A stretch of DNA of 64,000 nt, from NCBI RefSeq assembly GCF_001420715.1, contig NZ_LJJC01000006.1, positions 198,548 to 262,547 on the forward strand, given 5' to 3'. Positions 7,040 to 16,327 of the stretch are shown piece after piece (position 1 is the first letter of the stretch; each line of letters starts with the position of its first letter). Both the position numbers and the translations under genes were made by a program. Source of the stretch: Heyndrickxia shackletonii (GTDB lineage Bacteria > Bacillota > Bacilli > Bacillales > Bacillaceae_C). Below the pieces are notes generated by a model, which worked only from the letters and a program-made list of their open reading frames with translations, searched no databases and was not told the DNA's origin.

Positions 7040-7158
7040 TAAGAAGATGCTGTAAGTTTCGGCGCATCTTTTTTCAAAAAATTTAATTCTATGCTGAACA
7101 GAGAATTTTATAAGGTTATTGATTTATTATGGATCATCGTTTAAGAAAAGAGCCTTTT
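7040..7158 (+). repeat. Dispersed repeat family B, copy 2 (degenerate)
   Basis: Contains GTTTCGGCGCATCTTTTTTC and the right end TTAAGAAAAGAGCCTTTTA, matching the middle and right end of the copy at 5391-5555. The left end has decayed. Confidence 0.5.
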
Positions 7159-7212
7159 ATTGAAGCTAAATTTTAGCATTCTGTTACTATTTTTAGTAAA
7201 ATGTTCACATAC

Positions 7213-7395
7213 TTAGAAAAGTGGTAGTGCCATGCCCATCTGCGTACGAATGAATGAGATTAGCATTTCAAATTTCACCTGATGCCCGTTTATCGCAGGG
7301 GGAGACGTAGAAATCCGCTTGCCGTTAGGCGTAGGTACTAGACAAGACTAGAGTTAATAAATAAATTAAATAATAAAACTTATACAATCATTAAT
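7213..7395 (+). repeat. Dispersed repeat family A, copy 2
   Basis: Begins TTAGAAAAGTGG, includes GCGTACGAA, GGGGGAGACGTAGAAATCCG, a CCGTTAGGCG block and ACTAGACAAGAC, followed by the AT-rich tail. Same orientation as copy 1. It occupies the gap before yojF. Confidence 0.65.
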
Positions 7396-7423
7396 TTTTT
7401 AATGAAAAGGAGGGGAATTTTCC

Positions 7424-7774
7424 ATGGAGCCAATTAACATGTCAAAAGTACAAGAAAAAATAAATGAATTTGCTAATCAAGAGGTTTACATACATCTTGA
7501 AACAACAAATGGAGCCTATGCTTCCCATTTTAATGAATCATTTTTTTCTGCGGGCGCTTATATTCGGAATGCAAAAGTGAAATATGAGCATGGAAAAATT
7601 ACTGGTGATGGTCCTTTCCGAGTTGGGATAAAAATGGAAATCGGTTGGATTTATGCAGAAGGCATTACCCATTTCGAAGTAGATGAACAAAATCGTTTAT
7701 TGCTTGCCGGTCATGGTTATGATGGTAAACTCGCAGTTGCGTTAGAAATTAGCAAAAACCCGTTTGAAATATAA
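7424..7774 (+). CDS. yojF: YojF family protein (DUF1806)
   Basis: A 116-residue soluble protein. Recognisable family features: VYIHLETTNGAYASHFNES at about residues 17-35, SAGAYIRNAKVKYEHGKI, and GPFRVGIKMEIGWIYAEGIT. In Bacillus yojF is nearly always next to bshB2 (yojG), as here (24 bp gap), which suggests a helper role in bacillithiol synthesis; none has been shown to my knowledge. The ATG has an AAGGAGGGG site. Confidence 0.9.
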   Translation: MEPINMSKVQEKINEFANQEVYIHLETTNGAYASHFNESFFSAGAYIRNAKVKYEHGKITGDGPFRVGIKMEIGWIYAEGITHFEVDEQNRLLLAGHGYDGKLAVALEISKNPFEI

Positions 7775-7798
7775 TTTTTTAGTTAGGAGTTTTTTTAT

Positions 7799-8482
7799 AT
7801 GGAAAAAGAACGTCAAGTCTTAGTCGTATTTCCACATCCGGATGATGAAGCATTTGGTGTTTCCGGCACGATTTCTACTCATGTAAAAAACGGGACTCCT
7901 GTTACTTATGCCTGCTTAACCCTGGGACAAATGGGCAGAAACTTAGGAAATCCTCCTTTCGCGACAAGAGAATCCCTTCCGAATATTCGAAGAAGGGAAT
8001 TACAAAACGCCGCAGAAGTAATGGGAATTCAAGATCTTCGAATGATGGGATTACGTGATAAAACCGTTGAATTTGAAGATGACGAAAAAATGACCAACAT
8101 GATTACTGATTTAATAGAGGAATTAAATCCTTCGCTCATCATCACTTTCTATCCGGGGTATTCTGTACACCCGGACCACGATGCTACAGGAAGAGCAGTA
8201 ATTCGGGCGGTTAGAAAAATCCCTATTGAAGCACGTCCAAAAGTTCATTGTGTTGCTTTCTCCAAAGGACATGAAGAGGAAATTGGAAAACCGGATATCG
8301 CAAATGATGTGAGTGACGTTATTGATCAAAAAATTGGAGCGATGAAAGCACATATTTCCCAAACTGGTTGGATGATGGAAGAAAGAGAAAAGAAAGTAGC
8401 AGAAAAAGACCCAGAAACATTAGCGTGGCTCCAAACAGAAAGATTTTGGTCTTATCCATGGGACAATGACAAGGTAGAATAA
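7799..8482 (+). CDS. bshB2: Bacillithiol biosynthesis deacetylase BshB2
   Basis: A zinc-dependent LmbE/PIG-L deacetylase of 227 residues that removes acetate from N-acetylglucosaminyl-malate, the second step of bacillithiol synthesis. Zinc and catalytic motifs: VFPHPDDEAFG at about residues 10-20 (His, Asp-Asp) and the downstream HPDHDATGRAV near 120, with the third metal His. The GQMGRNLGNPPFATRESLP segment is typical of BshB2 rather than BshB1. It follows yojF on one transcript. bshA and bshC are not in the window. It ends at a bidirectional terminator. Confidence 0.92.
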   Translation: MEKERQVLVVFPHPDDEAFGVSGTISTHVKNGTPVTYACLTLGQMGRNLGNPPFATRESLPNIRRRELQNAAEVMGIQDLRMMGLRDKTVEFEDDEKMTNMITDLIEELNPSLIITFYPGYSVHPDHDATGRAVIRAVRKIPIEARPKVHCVAFSKGHEEEIGKPDIANDVSDVIDQKIGAMKAHISQTGWMMEEREKKVAEKDPETLAWLQTERFWSYPWDNDKVE

Positions 8483-8512
8483 GTTCGAATATCGGACTTA
8501 TTTTTTTTATTT
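8479..8512. terminator. Bidirectional terminator between bshB2 and the RDD gene
   Basis: Stem AATAAGT.CG/CG.ACTTATT followed by a T run on the plus strand. It overlaps the bshB2 stop codon. The convergent RDD gene ends at 8507. Confidence 0.75.
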
Positions 8513-9058
8513 TTTATAAGAAACAACAGTTGTACCCGCAATCCAATCATATACATTTTTTCTCTGTTTGTTCGTTAATGGAAAGAAAATATAAAGAAAT
8601 GCCAAGATATTTACGGTAATTAAAATAGAAGTTATGAAACTGTCAGGAAAGTCAGACGGTCTCACCATATTCCATATAGAGAAATGGGAAATTTCCCAAG
8701 GTAGAAATTTAATGATGGAACGGAAAGCAGCTCTTCCCAATCCAATCCTTTTCCCATCTTGTTTCACAACCCGGATGTTTTGCATCCTCTTCCCTAAAGT
8801 ACCTCCTTTTCTCGATGCCTCCATGAAAATGAAATACAGCATAACAGGTAAGGTAATGAAACAAAATCCCGCAAGCTCAGCTACAAATGAATTTTTTAAA
8901 AACAACGATTGGAAAAAAGAACGTAAAACAAAGGACAGTAAAACTAAAATCAAGCCATATCCAATAATCACCAAATAATCTATTAAAAAAGCGTATAATC
9001 TTCTTCGGTAAGGGGCAACAGTATTCCACTTTGTTTCTCTATTCTCTACTGGTTCCAA
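8507..9058 (-). CDS. RDD family membrane protein
   Basis: About 183 residues with the RDD pattern: an Arg-rich start (YRRRLYAFLIDYLVI) at the first membrane helix, then three or four further helices and the cytosolic LGKRMQNIRVVKQDGKR loop, a typical LGK..GI.VV..DG motif. Members are thought to be transport-related membrane proteins; substrate unknown. An ATG at 9100 is in frame, but TTG at 9058 has AGGAGA 7 bases upstream and is the better start. Confidence 0.82.
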   Translation of the reverse strand: MEPVENRETKWNTVAPYRRRLYAFLIDYLVIIGYGLILVLLSFVLRSFFQSLFLKNSFVAELAGFCFITLPVMLYFIFMEASRKGGTLGKRMQNIRVVKQDGKRIGLGRAAFRSIIKFLPWEISHFSIWNMVRPSDFPDSFITSILITVNILAFLYIFFPLTNKQRKNVYDWIAGTTVVSYKK

Positions 9059-9156
9059 ATGACTCTCTCCTCCCACGCTTTCTAAATAAAAATATATCAC
9101 GTAATGAACGAATTTTTTGAATTTATTACACCGCTGTTTAATAATATATTTTTATT

Positions 9157-9223
9157 GTGAGTGATTACTCACTTTACAAATGATTAAAATCATTTTACAC
9201 TATTAACAATGAGTGATTACTCA
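9157..9223 (+). promoter_or_regulatory. Twin TetR-type operators around a sigma-A promoter
   Basis: TGAGTGATTACTCA occurs exactly twice, at 9158-9171 and 9210-9223; arms GAGT/ACTC with the centre GATT. The copies are 52 bp apart, about five helical turns. Between them lies TTTACA (9173-9178), 17 bp, TACACT (9196-9201). A repressor bound at both sites would lock the promoter of the ABC exporter. The TetR protein encoded at 11164 is the obvious candidate. Confidence 0.8.
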
Positions 9224-9247
9224 CTTCCATTTCAAGGAGGGGGAAAT

Positions 9248-9979
9248 ATGAACAGTGCTATTGTATCCATTACTAATGTGAGTAAAAGCTTCGGTAACCA
9301 ACAAATTTTAGAGGATGTTTCTCTAACAGTTGGTACTGGTGAAATTTTTGGCTTATTAGGTCCATCTGGCTCCGGTAAAACAACACTGGTAAAAATGATG
9401 ATGGGTATTGAGTCCATTAATTCTGGAAACATAAGTATTGCGGGATTGGAGATACCCTCATTCGAAGCAAAAAAAATAATTGGATATATGGCGCAATCCG
9501 ATGCACTATATCTAGATTTAACAGCAAAGGAAAATCTCGAATTCTTTGGTTCCCTATACGGATTAAAGGGAAAAAAGCTAAAAGAGCGCATTCAATTAGT
9601 AATGGAAATGGTTGATTTACAAAACCACTTGCATAAGACACTCCACCAATATTCTGGAGGCATGAAGCGAAGATTATCGCTTGCCATCTCGCTTTTACAT
9701 GAACCAAAACTATTAATCTTAGATGAACCTACAGTGGGCATTGACCCTGTATTAAGAAAATCCATCTGGGGTCAATTTCAAACACTTACTAAACAAGGAA
9801 CGACCATCTTCCTTACAACCCATGTAATGGATGAAGCCGAAAAATGCGACAGATTGGGCCTTATCCAAAGCGGGAAACTGATTGTGAATGATACTCCGGA
9901 GAAAATGAAGGAAATGTATAGAGTAAATACATTAGAGGAAATCTTTTTGGCGGTAGGGGGTGCGGCACATGACCATTAA
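9248..9979 (+). CDS. ABC exporter ATP-binding protein
   Basis: A 243-residue ATPase. Walker [13 protein letters not shown] near residue 38, Q-loop AQSDALYLDLT, signature YSGGMKRRLSL, Walker B LLILDEPTVGID, H-loop TTHVMDEA. The sequence resembles the drug/antibiotic exporter ATPases (DRA/Ybh type) that pair with ABC-2 permeases. An in-frame ATG at 9209 lies inside the second operator; the real start is ATG 9248, placed after AAGGAGGGGG. It overlaps the permease gene by a few codons. Confidence 0.9.
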   Translation: MNSAIVSITNVSKSFGNQQILEDVSLTVGTGEIFGLLGPSGSGKTTLVKMMMGIESINSGNISIAGLEIPSFEAKKIIGYMAQSDALYLDLTAKENLEFFGSLYGLKGKKLKERIQLVMEMVDLQNHLHKTLHQYSGGMKRRLSLAISLLHEPKLLILDEPTVGIDPVLRKSIWGQFQTLTKQGTTIFLTTHVMDEAEKCDRLGLIQSGKLIVNDTPEKMKEMYRVNTLEEIFLAVGGAAHDH

Positions 9980-10976
9980 AGCGTTTATTATCCGTATCCT
10001 TCGTCAGTTCATGCGGGATAAAAGAACACTTGCACTGATGATTCTTGCCCCTATTTTAGTGCTAACCATGCTATGGGCTGTTTTTAACGGGAAAGATTAT
10101 AAGCCGAAGATTGGGTATGTTGAACCAACAGCACAACAAACGGCTCCGATTAAATTAGGAAGCTCTTTTCATCATTATAAAAATGAATCGTCAGCAAGAA
10201 AGGCCTTAAAGGAAAGTAAAATTGACGGCTACCTTACTATTGCTCCATCTCCTTCTCTCGTGTTGGAAGGAAGCGATCCTAATGTAAATAAAGCCGTTAT
10301 TCAGAAAGTACAGTCCCTTTTCCAAAGCAAACAATCTCCTATAGAAATAGAATATTTACATGGCAATAAGGATATGAAATCCTTTGACTATTTTGGACCT
10401 GTATTACTCGGTTTTTTTGTCTTTTTCTTTGTTTTTCTTATTAGCGGGGTTTCCTTTTTGCGGGAACGTACATCCGGAACGTTAGAAAGATTAATGGCGA
10501 GTCCAATCAAAGTTTCCCATATGGTATTTGGCTATGTCATAGGATTTGGAATATTTACGATTATTCAATCCGCATTAATAACCTCTTATGCTGTTTATAT
10601 TCTAAAATTAATGATGGTCGGATCCTTTTTAACTAGTTTGTTGGTAATCTTGCTTTTGTCTTTTACCGCACTTACACTAGGTATGCTGCTTTCCGCCTTT
10701 GCAAGAACAGAGCTACAAATGATGCAATTTATTCCCATTGTAGTTGTCCCACAAATCTTTTTTTCAGGTTTATTCAATCTGGATACCATTCCAGATTGGT
10801 TAAGCTGGATTGGTCCTATTACACCATTATATTACGCGGCGGATGCGTTAAGAGACATTATGATTCGTGGAGCACATTTTCAAGATACACTATTCGATAT
10901 CTTAATGTTACTCGTCTTTTCGGCGTTCTTTATTATCGTAAACATTGCGGCATTGAAAAAATATCGTAAAATATAA
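9969..10976 (+). CDS. ABC-2 type exporter permease
   Basis: About 335 residues. One helix near residues 17-37, an extracytoplasmic domain of about 120 residues, then five helices from about 140, with the ABC-2 motif GTLERLMASPI and the PQIFFSGLFNLDTIPDWL loop. Forms the channel for the ATPase encoded just before; together probably export a toxic or lipophilic compound. An alternative GTG start lies at 9960, but ATG 9969 has GGTAGGGGG at a better distance. Its TAA stop is the first three bases of a family A repeat. Confidence 0.88.
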   Translation: MTIKAFIIRILRQFMRDKRTLALMILAPILVLTMLWAVFNGKDYKPKIGYVEPTAQQTAPIKLGSSFHHYKNESSARKALKESKIDGYLTIAPSPSLVLEGSDPNVNKAVIQKVQSLFQSKQSPIEIEYLHGNKDMKSFDYFGPVLLGFFVFFFVFLISGVSFLRERTSGTLERLMASPIKVSHMVFGYVIGFGIFTIIQSALITSYAVYILKLMMVGSFLTSLLVILLLSFTALTLGMLLSAFARTELQMMQFIPIVVVPQIFFSGLFNLDTIPDWLSWIGPITPLYYAADALRDIMIRGAHFQDTLFDILMLLVFSAFFIIVNIAALKKYRKI

Positions 10977-11130
10977 GAAAAGCATAGACGCTGCAGCACT
11001 GGCGTATGGATTTCGTAATCTTCACGGGCGAGGGACGATTGCCCTTGCCTACAGAAGACGGAGAAATCCGCTAGCCGATAGGCGTTGAAGCTAGACTGTA
11101 ATTAAACTTATCTTTCTTTTAAAAAGAACT
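10974..11130 (+). repeat. Dispersed repeat family A, copy 3
   Basis: Starts TAAGAAAAGCATAGACGC at the stop codon of the permease gene. Contains GGATTTCGTAATCTTC, GAAGACGGAGAAATCCGCTA, GCCGATAGGCGTTG and AAGCTAGACTG. GCGTC and GGCGT blocks near the ends can pair into an extended hairpin. It separates the exporter genes from the TetR gene. Confidence 0.75.
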
Positions 11131-11163
11131 CTAAATGGAATGAAGTAGACTGGAGAGAATACA

Positions 11164-11817
11164 ATGTCTGAACAAAGCGATTTTCTGGATATTCTTTTGG
11201 AAAATCATGAGAATATGACAGAAAAGCAAAAGAAAATACTTGAAGCAGCGGTGGAAACCTTTTCTGAAAAAGGGTATGCCGCAACTTCCACAAGCGAAAT
11301 TGCTAAGAAGGCTGGTGTTGCAGAAGGAACCATCTTCCGTCACTATAAAACAAAAAAAGATTTGCTGCTTTCCATTGTAGCACCAACAATGGCAAAACTA
11401 TTAGCACCATTTTTTATTCGGGACTTCAATAAAGTGTTGTTAAATGATTATGGTGATTTTGAGGACTTTTTAAGAGCTGTCATTATTAATAGAATGGAAT
11501 TCGCCAAGAAACATATGCCAATACTTAAAATTTGTCTGCAAGAAATTCCATTTCATCCCGAATTAAAAAATCAATTTATCGAGCATGTTTTTAATAAACT
11601 AATTGGTCGCTTTAAATACATCGTGGAAAGCTATCAAAAAAAGGGGCAAATTATTGATATTCCGCCAACATCGGTCATGCGGCTATCTGCTTCCGCCATC
11701 ATTGGCTTTATTTTAGCTAGAACCTTATTAGTTCCCGAATCTGAATGGGATGATGAACAAGAAATGGAACGAACGATTCGATTCGTTGTAAAGGGATTGA
11801 GTCCGGATCCAAAGTGA
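11164..11817 (+). CDS. TetR family repressor
   Basis: 217 residues. The N-terminal three-helix DNA-binding unit spans about residues 20-66: KILEAAVETFSEKGYAATST, then EIAKKAGVAEGTIFRHYKTK. The C-terminal ligand domain is all helical, with the segment QEIPFHPELKNQFIEHVF seen in TetR proteins that control fatty-acid or drug-efflux genes. It follows the ABC exporter genes, and two perfect palindromes sit at their promoter, so it likely represses the exporter and, by read-through, itself. No operator copy is seen directly before its own start. Confidence 0.88.
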   Translation: MSEQSDFLDILLENHENMTEKQKKILEAAVETFSEKGYAATSTSEIAKKAGVAEGTIFRHYKTKKDLLLSIVAPTMAKLLAPFFIRDFNKVLLNDYGDFEDFLRAVIINRMEFAKKHMPILKICLQEIPFHPELKNQFIEHVFNKLIGRFKYIVESYQKKGQIIDIPPTSVMRLSASAIIGFILARTLLVPESEWDDEQEMERTIRFVVKGLSPDPK

Positions 11818-11826
11818 TCTTTTTAC

Positions 11827-11855
11827 GAGTTATCTTTTTGGATAGCTCTTTTTTA
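11827..11855 (+). terminator. Terminator after tetR
   Basis: Stem GAGTTATC/GATAGCTC (one G-T pair), 6-base loop, then seven T. Confidence 0.8.
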
Positions 11856-11948
11856 TTTTCTTCAACTATAAACAGTGCGATTTTCCATTCAACGGCGCGA
11901 AAATGCAATCAAACAGCGTAAATCATGACTTTAGACTTACAAAGACAT

Positions 11949-11984
11949 AAAAAAACGATGCGAAAACACCTTTCCCACATCGTC
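11949..11984 (-). terminator. Terminator of the Cof-type phosphatase gene
   Basis: Stem ACGATG/CATCGT with a 17-base loop, followed on the minus strand by seven T. Confidence 0.65.
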
Positions 11985-11991
11985 CAAAATC

Positions 11992-12858
11992 TTATAATGT
12001 TACATTCAACAATTGCGCAACCGCCTTACCTACACCATCATTAATGTTTAAATCGGCCTGATATTTGCAAAGTTGTTTAACCTCTTCTTCTGCGTTCCCC
12101 ATTGCAAAAGAGTATCCGACTCTTTTTAACATAGAAAGATCATTTAAGTTATCTCCAATTGCCATGGTGTCCTTTAAATCGATGCCTCTTTCTTTTACAA
12201 ATGCTTCTAAGGCAATTCCCTTTTGGGCATTAATATGGTTTACTTCCAAATTATTGTGACCAGAGGATGTAACTTTCAGCCCTTCTACTTCATGCAACGC
12301 TATACTTGCCTTTTTCAATAGTTCCTCGTCACTTGAAAAAACGATGAACTTATAAAAAATGTACCCGGGATTATTAAAAAGGACTTCATAGTCATTAATT
12401 GTTTGAATGAATCCCTTAGTAAAACGATCCTCTACCATTTTGCGAATTTCTTCAGTTGGGCGTTCTGGATTGGCAGTTTTGTATATATCGACAATGACAC
12501 TTATGCTTTTATCATAATCCTCGGTAAACTTGCCTTTATTCGTGTAGATTTCAAAATAAACCCCAATCTCATTTAAAATCTTGGCTATGGCGGCAGCTTG
12601 CTCCCCATTTAAACCGGTTGAGCCAACAATTTCACCAGATTCATTTCGGATTTCCGCACCATTTACCGCTATTAGTGGGCATTTAATTCCCGCATCTTTC
12701 AGAAGAGTATGTGCTTCATCATAAGAACGCCCCGTTGCAATCACAACCTCGATTCCCTGCTCTTTTGCATAAAGAAGCGCCTTCCGGTTTAATTCACTAA
12801 TTTCTTGCAGCGAATTCAGCAAAGTGCCGTCCATATCTGATGCAATACATCGAATCAT
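11992..12858 (-). CDS. Cof-type HAD superfamily phosphatase
   Basis: 288 residues with all HAD motifs: I, ASDMDGTLL at 7-15 (nucleophile Asp9, acid Asp11); II, IATGRS near 40; III, the Lys region KGIALEAFVKERGI; IV, AIGDNLNDLSML near 237. The type C2 cap (residues about 80-190) places it in the Cof/IIB group, which acts on small phosphorylated metabolites; B. subtilis members such as YwtE, YitU and YcsE dephosphorylate a riboflavin precursor. Substrate here is unknown. It is a single gene with its own terminator. Confidence 0.88.
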   Translation of the reverse strand: MIRCIASDMDGTLLNSLQEISELNRKALLYAKEQGIEVVIATGRSYDEAHTLLKDAGIKCPLIAVNGAEIRNESGEIVGSTGLNGEQAAAIAKILNEIGVYFEIYTNKGKFTEDYDKSISVIVDIYKTANPERPTEEIRKMVEDRFTKGFIQTINDYEVLFNNPGYIFYKFIVFSSDEELLKKASIALHEVEGLKVTSSGHNNLEVNHINAQKGIALEAFVKERGIDLKDTMAIGDNLNDLSMLKRVGYSFAMGNAEEEVKQLCKYQADLNINDGVGKAVAQLLNVTL

Positions 12859-13136
12859 TAAGCACCATCCTTTCTAGTTGCACGAACCTCATCAACTTCA
12901 ATATTGTACCATTTGTCAACATAGGGATACAAACTATATACAAAAACAAACTTCTTACAGTACATATCCCGTAACAACAAATATTGGTAAATATTTACTA
13001 GCGAATAAAAACTTTTATTCGATTCAAACTAATCTTATATAGCTCATACCGGTATTCTTTTGAAGAATATTCTGCTTCAAATAAATAACTTCGGATATAT
13101 AGATTAAAAGATTAGTAGAAAGTAGGATGGAGCATA

Positions 13137-14012
13137 ATGGGTAAAAAGGTAGTTATACTAATTCTTCTACTTTCAGTTGCATTTGCGGGGTGCCGAAACA
13201 ATACTTCCGATCAAGCTGAAAAAAATAAAGAACCAATGAAAATAAATACTCAAAGTCCCAAAATGAAACCATCAAATTTTGAAAGGACTAATCATTTTAA
13301 TATTAAGCCTACAAACGCAAGTATAAATACCTCGAAATGGATTCCTGTTAAAGGAACCGTTCATATTCCCATTCTTATGTATCATAGTATATCCATAGGT
13401 AATGGCTTGTGCGTTCCGGAAAATGAATTTTTTTCCCAAATGAAATGGTTAAAGGAGAATGGATATTATACCCTTTCCCCAGAGGAGGCTTATTTGGTCT
13501 TAACAAAAGATATAAAACCTCGCGAAAATTGTGTCTTAATCACTTTCGATGATGGTTACGAAGATAACTATACCAAAGCATATCCTATTCTTAAACAATT
13601 CGGTATGAAGGCTACCATATTTATGATTGGAAGGTCCATCAATAAAAAGAATCACTTAACTGCTAAACAAATGCTGGAGCTTTCAAGAAATGGATTTTCC
13701 GTTGAAAGCCATACCATTCATCATCTCAACCTTAATCAATTATCTGCTGACCAACAAACTAGCGAAATGAAACGCTCCAAGGAACTATTGGATAAGATGC
13801 TCCATCAAAATACGATCTTTCTTTGTTATCCTGCTGGAGTCTATAATGAGGAAACATTAAAACTTGCCCAATCAGCAGGGTATAAAATGGCTGTGACAAC
13901 TGAGCCTGGAGATGCTTTCCGTGACCAAGGAATGTATTCTCTTCACCGAATACGGATATTCCCAGGAATGTCATTGGAGGGCTTCGCAAGAATACTTGCA
14001 ACGCCACAATAA
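13137..14012 (+). CDS. Polysaccharide deacetylase lipoprotein
   Basis: 291 residues. A signal peptide (KKVVILILLLSVAFAGC) ends in a lipobox-like FAGC with Cys19 as the lipidated residue; Phe at -3 is unusual. After a 50-residue linker rich in Asn/Lys comes a NodB domain (about 75-285): ILMYHSIS, TFDDGYEDNY (motif 1, metal Asp), SHTIHHLNL (motif 2, metal His), and CYPAGVYNEETL (motif 3). A zinc or iron de-N-acetylase acting on wall or capsule polysaccharide at the membrane surface. Single gene; the 278 bp upstream hold no promoter I can name. Confidence 0.87.
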   Translation: MGKKVVILILLLSVAFAGCRNNTSDQAEKNKEPMKINTQSPKMKPSNFERTNHFNIKPTNASINTSKWIPVKGTVHIPILMYHSISIGNGLCVPENEFFSQMKWLKENGYYTLSPEEAYLVLTKDIKPRENCVLITFDDGYEDNYTKAYPILKQFGMKATIFMIGRSINKKNHLTAKQMLELSRNGFSVESHTIHHLNLNQLSADQQTSEMKRSKELLDKMLHQNTIFLCYPAGVYNEETLKLAQSAGYKMAVTTEPGDAFRDQGMYSLHRIRIFPGMSLEGFARILATPQ

Positions 14013-14021
14013 ACAAAAGGA

Positions 14022-14057
14022 GGAAATGGACAAGCCGTAACACTTTGTCTCATTTCC
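14022..14057. terminator. Hairpin between convergent deacetylase and recQ genes
   Basis: GGAAATG/CATTTCC with an inner ACAA/TTGT. It lacks a clear T run, so the terminator role is tentative. Confidence 0.4.
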
Positions 14058-14064
14058 CCACAAT

Positions 14065-16197
14065 CTACTGGTTTTTCTGTAAAAAAGCCCGTATCATAAA
14101 AAAGCTCACTTCATCAGGCAGAAGCTCTTTGATTGGTGTAAGTCTATCAGTATCGGCCTTTGCAACGGCTTCCGCAATAATAGATACAAATTCGGATGGG
14201 ATAAATTGGTCCCAATCAATAGCAAACCCTTCGTCAGAACATTTAACAAGATGACTTTCAATCGTCCTCGTCGACATCCCACGTCTTTCCGCGATCTCCT
14301 CAATATTTAACCCTTCCTGTAAAAGGGCGTATGTTGCGTGGTGACTTTTCTCCTTTTGCTTTCCTTCCTCAGAAACAGAACTTGGCCTTGAACTTTCCGC
14401 ATTAAATTTAAAACTATCCTTAATCCCATTTTGTTCGCGATAAGCTAAAATAACCGTTAAAAAGGCACTGCCATATTGCTCAAGCTTTCTTTCCCCTACC
14501 CCTTTTATTTGCAGTAATTCATTGTCGGTAGTAGGCATTCTTATACTCATCTCCTGCAAGGTTTGGTCAGAGAAGATAATGTACGGAGGAATTTTTTCAA
14601 TTGAAGCAATCTCTCTTCTTAACTGCCTTAAATCCTCAAACAATGGATTATCTTGAGCCAGCCGTTTCACTTGAATCTTTTCCTTCTTAAACACCTTCTC
14701 CCCGCCGATTAAAACATTAATCCCTTTATTTGTGATCATTAAAACCGGATAAGCACCATCTGTTGGCCGTAAATATCCTTCCGCTGTTAAATAATCAATA
14801 AACTCATTAACATCTTTTTGCGTTTTTTCCCTCATGATGCCGTATGTGGAAAGCTGATGGAAACCGAAGCTATTAATTTTCTTATCATTGGAGCCTGTTA
14901 AAACCTTTGTAATAAAGGTTTTTCCAAATCGCTCATTCATTCGCTTTATACAGGATAGAACCATTTGCGCATCTTCTGTCACATCTACTTGCTTACGATC
15001 ATCTGTGCAATTTCCGCATTTCCCGCAATTACAAGCGTTTACTTCTCCGAAATATTGCAAAATATATTGCTGGAAGCAGGTCTCCGTATGACAATAGGAA
15101 ATCATCTTGCGCAGCTTGGAATATTCATATTCCTTCCTCTCTATATTCATATCAGATTGGTCAATAAAAAACTTTTGAATATGAACATCCTGAGGAGCAA
15201 ATAAAAGAATGCACTCGCTCTCCGAACCATCTCGACCTGCACGGCCAGCCTCCTGATAATACGATTCCATATTCTTTGGAATATGATAATGGATCACGTA
15301 TCTAACATTCGATTTATTGATCCCCATGCCAAATGCACTTGTTGCAACCATAACGGTAATATCATCATATATAAATTCCTCTTGATTTCGGTTTCGCTCT
15401 GTCTCTGACATGCCTGCATGATATTTCCCAACCCGAATGCCAAGATTATTTAATTGATGGTATAACCGCTCCACTTCTTTTCGTGTTGCAGCATACACAA
15501 TACCTGCCTGGTCCTCATTTTTTTGAATATACTCTTTTAAAAACAGATCCCGATCCTGCCCTTTAATCACTTGAAATGCTAAATTCTCTCTTCCGAATCC
15601 CGTTAAAATAACGTTAGATAAAGGAATATTTAATAAATCACAAATATCCTCCTTCACGTTCGGTGTAGCCGTAGCAGTTAGAGCTAAAATAATTGGTTTC
15701 GGATAGATTTGCTGGATTAGTTTTTTAATAAGTAAATAGCTTGGGCGGAAATCATGTCCCCATTGCGATATACAGTGGGCCTCATCGATAGCCAGCAAAG
15801 ACACATTTACTCTATTGAGAAGTTCAATAAATGCCGGTGCTTCTAATCTTTCCGGAGCAATATAGACTAGTTTATATTTCCCTGCTTCCATCCCTTGTAA
15901 ACGTTCATCCATTTCACTTCCGGTTATAGAGCTGTTGATAAACGTGGCGGGAATACCTGCATTTGTTAGGGCGTCGACTTGATCCTTCATCAAGGAAATG
16001 AGAGGAGAAATAACAATTGATACACCTGGAAATATTAACGCGGGAATTTGATAGCAAATGGATTTTCCACCGCCTGTTGGCATAATGGCGACGGTATCCT
16101 TTCCGTGCAGAACTTGATCAATAATAGTCTCTTGGCCTTTCCTAAATTCAGTATAACCATAGTAGGATTGAAGAATGTCTTTTGCTTTTGATAACAA
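14065..16197 (-). CDS. recQ: ATP-dependent DNA helicase RecQ
   Basis: 710 residues. Helicase core: Walker A MPTGGGKSICYQIPAL near 37-52, DEAH box LLAIDEAHCISQWGHDFRPSY near 140, motif VI region YQEAGRAGRDGSESEC. Then a RecQ-specific zinc site (Cys residues in CHTETC and CNCGKCGNC, about 365-400), a winged helix, an HRDC domain (about 510-585), and a C-terminal helix-turn-helix (EGLNIEEIAERRGMSTRTIE). It unwinds DNA 3' to 5' in recombination and fork repair. Start is TTG with AGGAG 9 bases upstream. Longer than B. subtilis RecQ (591) because of the C-terminal helix-turn-helix. Confidence 0.94.
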   Translation of the reverse strand: MLSKAKDILQSYYGYTEFRKGQETIIDQVLHGKDTVAIMPTGGGKSICYQIPALIFPGVSIVISPLISLMKDQVDALTNAGIPATFINSSITGSEMDERLQGMEAGKYKLVYIAPERLEAPAFIELLNRVNVSLLAIDEAHCISQWGHDFRPSYLLIKKLIQQIYPKPIILALTATATPNVKEDICDLLNIPLSNVILTGFGRENLAFQVIKGQDRDLFLKEYIQKNEDQAGIVYAATRKEVERLYHQLNNLGIRVGKYHAGMSETERNRNQEEFIYDDITVMVATSAFGMGINKSNVRYVIHYHIPKNMESYYQEAGRAGRDGSESECILLFAPQDVHIQKFFIDQSDMNIERKEYEYSKLRKMISYCHTETCFQQYILQYFGEVNACNCGKCGNCTDDRKQVDVTEDAQMVLSCIKRMNERFGKTFITKVLTGSNDKKINSFGFHQLSTYGIMREKTQKDVNEFIDYLTAEGYLRPTDGAYPVLMITNKGINVLIGGEKVFKKEKIQVKRLAQDNPLFEDLRQLRREIASIEKIPPYIIFSDQTLQEMSIRMPTTDNELLQIKGVGERKLEQYGSAFLTVILAYREQNGIKDSFKFNAESSRPSSVSEEGKQKEKSHHATYALLQEGLNIEEIAERRGMSTRTIESHLVKCSDEGFAIDWDQFIPSEFVSIIAEAVAKADTDRLTPIKELLPDEVSFFMIRAFLQKNQ

Positions 16198-16327
16198 TAT
16201 GATGGCTCCTTTCGAGGATTTTTTTTAGAAGGATAAGGTGGGACGATGAAGATAAGGAAGTTAATTAGATTATATTAAATGGTTTTATAAATTGCTAGAA
16301 AAAATAAACGATTTTTTCACTTTACAA

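Noticed and set aside
9209-9247. Upstream start of the ABC ATPase gene at 9209
   Set aside because: The ATG lies inside the second operator palindrome and lacks a ribosome-binding site; ATG 9248 follows AAGGAGGGGG.
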